Assembly (NCBI GenBank): GCA_025267735.1
Contig: CM046306.1
Location: 30,459,919 to 30,523,918 of the forward strand
DNA length: 64,000 bases
From: Mactra quadrangularis
Lineage: Eukaryota; Mollusca; Bivalvia; Venerida; Mactridae
Reading direction: 5' to 3'
Shown here: piece by piece, positions 55,543 through 64,000 of the stretch
How positions within the stretch are numbered: the first letter of the stretch is position 1
How the letters are laid out: each line of letters begins with the position of its first letter
Program-made: the position numbers and the translations under genes
The notes under the pieces: model-generated
Databases searched by the model: none
What the model was told of the DNA's origin: nothing
Seen by the model: the letters and a program-made list of their open reading frames with translations, nothing else

Positions 55543-55971
55543 ATGGATGAAGAAGAAAATTCTATTAGTGTGAGTTGTATTGTGTCGGATATTATTTCAT
55601 ATAGGCTTCAAAAAGACGGATATCCATGGCAAGTTTCACCGACAAGAAACTGCCCGAACAGCCGTGTATTGTCAACAGTAAGGAAAATGTGTGCCGAGTT
55701 TGAAAGTAGATACCAATCACAGTTTATGGAAATGTGTTCTGCATGTTCAGAAAATGAATTAAACTCAGACGTTTATACAAATGTATTAGAACAAATTATT
55801 GAAGATGGACTTCATTGGGGACGAGTTATTGCAATATTCACATACGCAGGGGCGATGTCAGTTTTTTGTATGAAAAATGATAAACATGATAAGGTTGATT
55901 GGATAAAAGAATGGACATGTTCCTTTATTTCTAGTCGTGTGGAAAACTGGATAAATGAAAATGGCGGTTGG
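55543..55971 (+). CDS. Bcl-2 family gene, exon 1 (BH4, BH3, BH1, start of BH2)
   Basis: 143 codons ending at the Trp of NGGW; donor GTAGGT at 55972. The next in-frame stop, reached if the intron is retained, is about ten codons on and would remove half of BH2 and the anchor. Confidence 0.96.
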
Positions 55972-58900
55972 GTAGGTATTTTATGTATATTTGACCAGTA
56001 GCATATATATCATTCATGCTTAAGACATTTTGTGTTCAAATAATATTTTATCAGTCCTGGGCTTTGCCGATAGTATTAGTTGGTTCAAAAGCCCAGCAAG
56101 GGTTTATTTTTGTTGTTAATGGACAAATGGTATACTTGGCAACTCAAAGGAAAGAATTTTCTTATTGGTCAGTGTCTAATATTGAGTTAAGGTGATGACA
56201 GTCATTGCATTACCAATAACCGGTCCAGTCCAAAGCCCAGGACTAGAAAAATTTATTAGGACTTGAGACAATTACTTATTTTATGTAGTCTGACTAGTGG
56301 ATTATTTTACCCGTCACTTTATAGCATATAGAAGCCGGCTATTGCTAGAGAAATGGTAATGATTGTTAGATCTATATAACATTCTAGCTAGATGTAACAC
56401 CAGTGAAAAGGGTCGTGGTCAAATCTTTAAGCAGTAAAAGATCATATTTGATTCTAGACATGTCAGGATTGAACCATGATCTTGTGGATTGCTTGGCATT
56501 TCTGGCACTATAGTACAAGGACTTATGTTTTCCAGGGGAAAAGGAGTTTGTTAAGGACTTTTGAAGAAAGCCACTTAAAAATATGAGATCTGTTTGAGTA
56601 TGTTTAAGTGCTGATTGGGTGCCATTCCCTTATTTAAAAGTTTTAAACTACGCTTAATGAAACAAGTTTTAAAATGTCACGAGTGCCGGCTTTTTGTAAT
56701 GGTCATGCTTGTTCTCACTGACATCAGCCTCTGTCATTGGTCACTTGATTTAAAAACAACAACTTGCTGTTTACAAGCTAGCCAATCAAACATTAATTAA
56801 TAAGGAAGAATATATTATTATAATAAATTAGTCAACAAGTTGTTTCCTTTACTTTAAGTGTCTTTATATATATCACTCCATACTTAAATGTCTAGTTGAA
56901 AATTTTGGTCTATATGCATGCATACGAAATGTAAAGGATAAACAGCTTGAAAACAGCAATTTGTTGTTAGTTTTTATGCAGGCATGTGTATAAGTATTTA
57001 TGTATGTATGTGTTGATAGTTTAGTGTTTCTGTACATAGCTTGAATTGATACTTTATGAGTCACCAACATAAATGTTTATAAGTATGTGCTAAATACTGG
57101 TTGTGACTTGTGAGTATTCTTGCCTTAGGCTATATGTCTTTATTTTAAGACATAACCTCAAGTTAAATATTCTTGTCAATATTTCATTATGAAAGACCTG
57201 ATATACGACGTCGAGTGAAATATTTCATTATAACTCAAAATCGAAGTACAGACACTGCTGATTAAGATTCCTTTGGCTGCTAGGTTTTCCTAGTCCTACA
57301 TATGTTTCTGATTTCATGGTCTTATACTCAATTAAATATAATACTATTGTTTTATTTAGTGAACTAGATTAACAGACATTTATCAAATAAGTAACACTAT
57401 CATTATCAGTCATAAACCTTACTTTGTCTCTACAACCTAGTTATGTTTTACTAGATAATTAAATTTTTAACTTTTTAAGATAGCAAGTTTATTGTGTAAT
57501 TAAGTAAGTTGTTGTCGAAGTTCAGTTATATGTGATAAAGTTCATTTAGTGTATTGTCTATATTCTATTTCTGGTTGTACTTTAATCTAAACCTAATTGA
57601 TTATCAAAGCTTCAATATATTATCAGTATTTTATCTGTAAAACTATTTGAAATTAATAATTTGTTTATGAATGACTAAACATTGTACTGTATGGCCACAG
57701 TGTCTTTTAACACCATGCTGTGACTGGTCAAAGTGGTCTCTGAATTGATTGTCTCATCCCAATGTGATGATCTTACATATCACTGCCTCATCCCTGATCA
57801 ATATATTAGTAATTAATCTGATCAACTTGTGTATTACAGTATGTCACAGTGTGTTCACAATATTATTTTGTAACTTAATGACATCAATGATCACTATCTT
57901 AGTATCAACCATGTACAAGTTACAAATGTATCTCTGATACAATAAACCACACTAACACTAAACATGGGTAGTGTCTGACACTGTCTGTACCTATATCATG
58001 TATATGGTCATAAAACCATTGTCTTTTTATAGTTATATAACACTTTGTGATAAATGGTTAATACTTTGATCAACCTTTCATCTTTGACTTTTGATTGATT
58101 ACAGTTATACAGTGTAATATATGACTGAAGCAAATATCTTTCTTATTCTGTCTACTTTGTTCATTTGGTCAGCATTTAGCTTATGAATGATAAATCTGAC
58201 TCTGATCTGTTGGTTATTGTACTCCTTGACTCTTTAGTAGTGTCAGTCACTGACTGTCAGTGTTAGTGTAAAATTAAGTGAAACTATTGGTAGAACTTGG
58301 AACTTTGCTCTAATCAAATCTTCATTGCCAAGTAACTGTCAAGTTAATGTATATGCTGCCATTCCTTGTAGCTATGTTTACTGTTCATACCAAGCTTGTT
58401 GATAAAGGAAACATGATAGTCTGTTCTGTGAATAATTAATGATTGACATTGATTGATGAATTGGACTCCATAGTCTATCACCACTTTCTATTCCTGACCA
58501 ATCAATCCATTTATTCTATTGATTTTGATCAGTCTGCAGATGAATGCAACTCTACTGTAGCTTGATTTTTTCAAAATATACTTTCATACATTATTTAAAT
58601 TAATTCTGTAGAGTTATACTATAGCATTGTTTAATTTGTTGTCATTATCCAACATCATGTATTTTTACTCAGAAGAGCTTGCCTTTGTGATCAAAGTATG
58701 AACGCATTAATTATTTGTAAGAACTAGTAGAAAATGTTATTTAATGGAATGTTATAAATTCAAGACTAAAAATTATTATCCTATGTGCATTTATCCCACG
58801 GTAATGTTACATGTTGAATGTTTAAACGAAATAACAGTCATTACCATAACTAGTTATTCTATAGCCCATGACCAGTGAAAATCAATTCAATCCAGGCTAG

Positions 58901-59172
58901 TGAAAATCACCTGTTTCTTTGACATCTGAAACATTACCATTTTACATGCTATTCTAAGTAGTTATGGTTGAATGCTTATGGATATTTAAGTATTTACTTC
59001 TATAGAAACAATATTTACAATATTCCCTTATTTCATATATTTTCAGAAGGGGCTTGTTGAGTTTTTTGAACATGGTAGCATTAAACAAGAACCAGAATGG
59101 AAAGGTTGGGGCTATCTGATTGGTGGAGCTTTAGGGCTTGCATTAGGGGCCCTGATTGTCAACAAAGCTTGA
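55543..59172 (+). CDS. Bcl-2 family apoptosis regulator, Bcl-2/Bcl-xL-like, two exons, 184 residues
   Basis: Probably a pro-survival protein of the mitochondrial outer membrane that restrains Bax/Bak-type effectors by binding their BH3 helices. Exons 55543-55971 and 59047-59172 join in phase 0. Domains in order: BH4-like SCIVSDIISYRLQKDGYPW (11-29), BH3-like VLSTVRKMCAEFESRY (42-57), BH1 LHWGRVIAIFTYAGAM (90-105), BH2 WINENGGWKGLVEFF (136-150) and a C-terminal membrane anchor WGYLIGGALGLALGALIV (164-181). A BH4 and the NWGR-like HWGR favour a pro-survival member over Bax or Bak. The intron lies right after the NGGW of BH2, as in vertebrate Bcl-2 and Bcl-x. It is shorter than human Bcl-xL because the BH4-BH3 loop is only about a dozen residues. 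Start: first ATG in good context (ACAAAATGG). Odd: BH3 lacks the usual Gly-Asp. Confidence 0.95.
55972..59046 (+). other. Bcl-2 family gene intron
   Basis: 3075 bases, GT-AG, AT-rich. Holds an inverted-end element (56053-56244). ORFs at 56615-56800, 56873-57070 and 57749-57937 have no motifs. Confidence 0.75.
56053..56244. mobile_element. 192-bp element with 14-bp inverted ends
   Basis: AGTCCTGGGCTTTG (56053-56066) and CAAAGCCCAGGACT (56231-56244) match exactly. No clear target duplication and no ORF. Lies 80 bases inside the Bcl-2 family intron. Confidence 0.7.
59047..59172 (+). CDS. Bcl-2 family gene, exon 2 (end of BH2 and membrane anchor)
   Basis: Acceptor TATTTTCAG. 41 codons plus TGA (59170-59172): KGLVEFF completes BH2, then a charged linker (EHGSIKQEPEWKG) and a glycine/alanine/leucine-rich anchor ending in a short basic VNKA tail. 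Confidence 0.95.
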   Translation, partial: KGLVEFFEHGSIKQEPEWKGWGYLIGGALGLALGALIVNKA

Positions 59173-59906
59173 TCTACTACTTGGTAACCATAGAGATCTG
59201 AAAGATTGATACTCTGGATCCTGGTATTCCATGAAGACAATGAACTTAGTACACATGTACTTGAAGTGGTCAAGTGGATAGGATGAACTTGTCTCCCAGA
59301 CTTCAGACTTTACATAAGTGGTTTAGCCTCCATTGTTTCTTGGCCCCTGGTCACTACAGTTATACTTGTTGCAGGCGATGGTGGTAGAACAGTGGAAGAG
59401 TAACAAGTGTTACGACAAGTTGAAGAAATTGTCATTGACTCATCGATACATTAGATACATTCATCATTCATCTGAGAACTCTATTCTTCGTTATTGATAT
59501 TTCACCAACATTGCGAGTTACTAAAACTTCAAGAAGTCGTTTAACACAAATGTTCATACTTCATCATGAATGTGACTCTGTACTGTATACATTATGTATT
59601 ACATGTTACATTGCTGTACTTCAATTCATCTATTTAAATCATTAATTACATAGAATTACATTTATGACATAGAATTATGAACTATATAAGTATTATCTTC
59701 AAATAGATACTGTAAACAGTATATTATGGTCTTCTGTCTATGAACTTATTGAAAATGGACTTACGATTATTTGTATCTTAAAATTGTGTGCAAGATCTGC
59801 TGAAAGTGCTAACAAACTGCTTGTAAATATATGACAAAAATTGAAGAGTGCTGACAACTGGGTTCTGGGTTTTAGAGTTTCTGAATTCTCTTGTTTTCTT
59901 AATAAA
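59173..59906 (+). other. probable 3' UTR of the Bcl-2 family gene
   Basis: No ORF; polyadenylation signal AATAAA at 59901-59906, followed by a T-rich stretch. A longer UTR ending at later signals (for example near 61277) cannot be excluded. Confidence 0.5.
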
Positions 59907-62900
59907 TAAAAACCTTTCTCTTTTTTTCCCCCTGAAATTCTTAACCTATGAATTATAAGTCTCTAATAAGAATATGGATTTCTGATTTGCTAGAAACTTG
60001 ATCAGTTTTTAACTACTTAGTCTAATAAAGAATATTAATTAATATACTTTTTTTGCTTAAACATTTTTATTTCAATCCTTAAAACAGTCACTGTACAAAA
60101 CTTATGATTTATGGCAAATGATCAGAAACAAAGCCACAAAAATGTGTCTGACTTTGAAGTATAGACCTTGCGTGGGTTGACGGCATTTAACACACCACGC
60201 TACATGAAGTAACAGTAAATAAAGATTAGGTAATATCCTGTCAGAAATGCACCCTGTATACTTACATGTGTATTATATAGACAGATCATGGGGTTTATCG
60301 AAAAACAGTTGTAACTCAATCTGGTTTATAATGAGTTACAACTGTTTTCCACTAAACCTTCAAGATCTACCTATGGTAAAGATACCCTACCTGTTGAATA
60401 ACTCATCCAATTGATAAGAGTACTTCTAGGTATTTGCTTATCAGTTAATTTGCCTACATTTACCTGTCAGATGAATGTAGACTATTATAGTAGACTAAGG
60501 TTTATATGAAATAATTTATTATAAGGTATATATAAAATGTGTACAAGTGGGAAACAAATCGAATGTTAAGATTACAATTTTTTCCAAGTATTCAAGATAG
60601 CTCATATATCTGTTTACAAATCATGATATACCTCAACTAATGATAAACAAATTTTTATCAAAAATTTAGTAACCTATCATTTACTTCAGTCTCTCCTATC
60701 ATTGAAGTATTGAAACAGAAAAATTAGGGGAGATTTAGTGTAGAGTTTCAAGTTTCAGGTTAGATTTCATGAGAATGAAAATCTGCTGTGATTCATCTGT
60801 GGACTTTTGTATTCATTTACATGTATTGTGTATTTCCTTTTATACTTGAGATCTCGTTTATTTCCTTATATGTCTTGATTAGCTGGCAAGGGTTTATTTG
60901 TACGTCTATTTTAGGATTTTAAACTTAATAGGAGTACTAGGAAATTAATACATGAAAAAATGATGAATTTTATGCATGCTCTTTTACAGTTTAAGTTGTT
61001 GTATGTTTGCATTATCTTTCGAAAGGGTAAAAACTTAAGGGAAGTTGTACCTAAGATATAAGATAATAAGTTTTCTTGTCTTGTGTGTTTTTTGAGTAAC
61101 TTTATTTTGTAAAAGTATACTTTAATGTTATGATTATACAAAATTTATCACTGGCCTATTATAGAAGTTTCCCTCTTTATTTAGTTCACATTTTACATGT
61201 CTATGGTCTTGGATTTGTTCCTATGGGTGTGTTATTTACAACAAAATTGTGAATATAATTTTACTATATTAATATGAAATAAAGTTTAAATGAATTAATA
61301 TAGCTAAAACTTGTGGTTTTAAACCGTACATAGTTACTTATATAACATCATATTTTGATCAATTTACATGTTTTTTATGCTTGACTGGTCTCTGTTGATA
61401 GGCGGATACTCAATATGTTGAAATTTTGTAATATACATACAGTAATACATCGTGAGACCAACTTCATCGTACGACCGATATATTTATGTACTAGATGTTC
61501 ACCCAACTGTTTAACTTAGTATGAGTCATCATAAAATCAACAAATATCGAGAAATTTCTTATTATACACTTTGTTGTTTAAATTTTATTGCTGTTTACAT
61601 AGACAAATAAAGTTTGACTTACATTTGACATTAGGTTTTATTGTTTTTCTGTTCCCTGTTCAATACAAAAGACTACCTATAACTTGGCGTGTCTATCGAT
61701 TTTTATATAGCAGTAAAAGATTAACTAGTCAATAGTGTTTACCTATTATGGAATAAAAATGTAAATTGTTTACATTAAAATGAATAATTAAGTTTGAACT
61801 AAACAAACTGGGCTATCTTATATAAGGGTACATTCATCCCAGTACACAACCCACTGAAGGGTAATCAGATTTTAAAAGGCTTTATTGTTCCATTATTTTA
61901 ATCTAAGTGATCAAAATATATTTGTAATAATAAACTAGGGTGTATTTGTTGGATTTCAACAGGATTCTATTTTGTATATGTTTTTTTCCAACTTTTGTGG
62001 TTACTTTACAATTGTTTTAAAGAATGTTTTAGGGACCAACTGAAGAAAGGATTGAATTACACATTATTCATGTGTTATTAATTGGGCTTGGTTCTTTTTT
62101 TGTGAAACCATATGATTGAAAATAAACTGTCATATATGTTCAAAATTTAATCTCTGATATTCATATAATACATTGTATTTCATACTTATTTCTGATCACA
62201 TTTGGGTGCAAACCTTTTATCCCCTTGCATTTTGATAATGATAATAATAACCTTTAAAATTGAGGAAACTCATTTGGACAAGCCTCGTTTTCTTTCCAAG
62301 TAAATTACATTGTAATATGCATAGAAAGAATTTTTAAGCATCCATTCATGTTGCCACACAGCAGCTTCATTATCTGATATTTCATGGGCTTAGCCCAAAA
62401 CAGTCGTAGCTCAAGTGAAAAAAGAGTGAGTACGATCGTATTGTGCTAATCCTGCAATTTTTGTCATTTCAGTATCATTTTATTCAATATTACTTTGTGT
62501 TCATGTACATTTATCATATATTTGTTTCAATATTTTATTGTTTATTTGTTTTTGTCTTGCCAAGTGATATTGAAAATCTATGTATCTTTTTAGAAACAGT
62601 GTTATATTTATAACTTTCATTCTTCAAACATTTAGTTATTTATTAATTCATTAAATAATCATTTCAAAGATCAATTTTATTTATTCTGTCTAATTGAATA
62701 AATTTCTGTGTAGAGAAGGGAAACAATTCCATATTATAATTTGGAAATTTTAAGGAATTCTGAATTGACTTTCTAAGGTTTTTTTACCATGGAAACATAA
62801 AATAGTTTTAGTTATATTAGAAAATGAAGTGATATTCTTAGTCAAATATTGTCAATATTTTATTATTTATGTAAATACAACGAAGTCTTGGTTATTCAAA

Positions 62901-64000
62901 CTTATGTCTTATATGAACCTGGTGTTGTTGTATTTTCAGAGAAAATTAAAATAATGAAAATGCTATCTAAAGTTTGATTCATTCATCGCAAGATGTTTAT
63001 CTCAGTCTGTTGGCACAGTAGTAGAGTGTGGTTTTTTAAATCTGGAGGTCCCAGATTTAATTTCAGACTGTTAAAGGGTATACCCTCCACAAATTCTAGA
63101 ATTTTCATATATACAGAGAAAGAAAGTCCATCTCCTTCAGAAATGGTAGGCAAGTACTTGTAAAATCATTTTCCAGGAAATTTGGTTGACTCAGAAGTGT
63201 TGATAAATAATGTGAAGTCCAAGAAATATAAATATGTCTCATGTCATGTATGATTAACCAAGGTTTTGTTGTAAAATTCATGTTGTATATAGAATCACCA
63301 CATGAATATTGTTGTTTTTAAAATGTTGTTTTTGATGGATGTATATAATAGTGAAAGTAATAAAATAAAAAATAAACAAACTGAACTTAGTTTTTTTTGT
63401 TGTTGAAATTTGTTTGTAATAGAAAGTATGTAAGGCTACTCTATGAATTATCCAGAGCACAAAATCTTCGGATGTATTTGGTTTCTGTCTGAAATAGACT
63501 TGAAACCTGCCTGCTAAGATAAAAAGTTATGTGGTCTGTAGATTGAAAATGATTGAGGTTAAATGGTACTCAATCAAGAGCTGAATTGAATAGATGGGCA
63601 ACCAATACAGTTCTGAAACAGACAAGTCTTATGTTCAGGACTATGCCAGACACCTTTGCTTGAAATCAGCTCATCTTTTAAGTTCTCATTCCACCCATGG
63701 TGTTGAAAAACTAGAAATGAAACTTTGTTGAAAGAATTCTTATTACCGTAAGAAATGAAAGTTACCTAAGGTCCGTAGGTCAACATACAATGTATTTATA
63801 AGAAAGTAATCTAAAAGGGGATATATTTATTTACAAATAAAACTGGATATCCTTGTATCAAGTTCACTAGTTTATTGTCCGGGCAAGGTAAACAACAGGA
63901 ACCCAACAGTTTTCTGAATAAATATTCAAAAGTTCACCTTAGTAAATAGAATGTTTATATCCATTGTACCTTGGGTATTCATTGATGGGCCGGTGCAGAA
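59907..64000. other. AT-rich intergenic or extended UTR sequence
   Basis: No exon recognised on either strand; ORFs at 60911-61141 and 63278-63460 (-) have no motifs. One perfect 17-bp stem hairpin at 60302-60348 has a partial relative near 62398. Confidence 0.5.
60302..60348. repeat. perfect 17-bp stem hairpin
   Basis: AAAACAGTTGTAACTCA (60302-60318) and TGAGTTACAACTGTTTT (60332-60348) are exact complements around a 13-base loop. AAAACAGTCGTAGCTCA near 62398 looks like a relic of one arm of a related copy. Confidence 0.8.

Overview
The window is AT-rich animal DNA with long introns, GT-AG splice sites and very dense short mobile elements. Two conserved protein-coding genes on the + strand place it in an invertebrate. 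The gene set and the tRNA-derived SINE and hairpin elements look like those of molluscs, probably a bivalve; that placement is inference.

Layout: 1-9542 is repeat-dominated. It starts with a 41-bp satellite, followed by a possible last exon of an upstream gene (783-966), a small foldback element, and a 7.6-kb composite foldback element (1898-9542). Its inverted arms are about 1.5 kb each. The left arm contains a second transposon with an AATT target duplication, and the centre holds a dead LINE. 9543-25336 has no recognised gene. It holds old diverged duplications, minisatellites, a SINE, and short DNA transposons with clear target-site duplications (AAATAAGG, TTAA, ATAAAAAC, and a 9-bp Mutator-like duplication).

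25349-49330 is a complete 13-exon class B1 (secretin family) G-protein-coupled receptor, closest to parathyroid-hormone receptors. I joined its exons by hand; every phase agrees and gives 496 residues. Its introns carry two SINEs, a second LINE fragment, a four-copy ~820-bp satellite, a 21-bp minisatellite that stays open in the receptor reading frame, and inverted copies of two transposons that also lie upstream of the gene. 50000-55440 is intergenic, with a CAT-rich microsatellite, another SINE and two TIR elements.

55543-59172 is a two-exon Bcl-2 family gene of 184 residues with BH4, BH3, BH1, BH2 and a C-terminal membrane anchor. Its intron falls right after the Asn-Gly-Gly-Trp of BH2, the site shared across animal Bcl-2 genes. 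59173-64000 is its 3' UTR and AT-rich intergenic DNA with no further exon recognised. The two genes have no evident functional link: one is a cell-surface peptide-hormone receptor, the other a mitochondrial apoptosis regulator.
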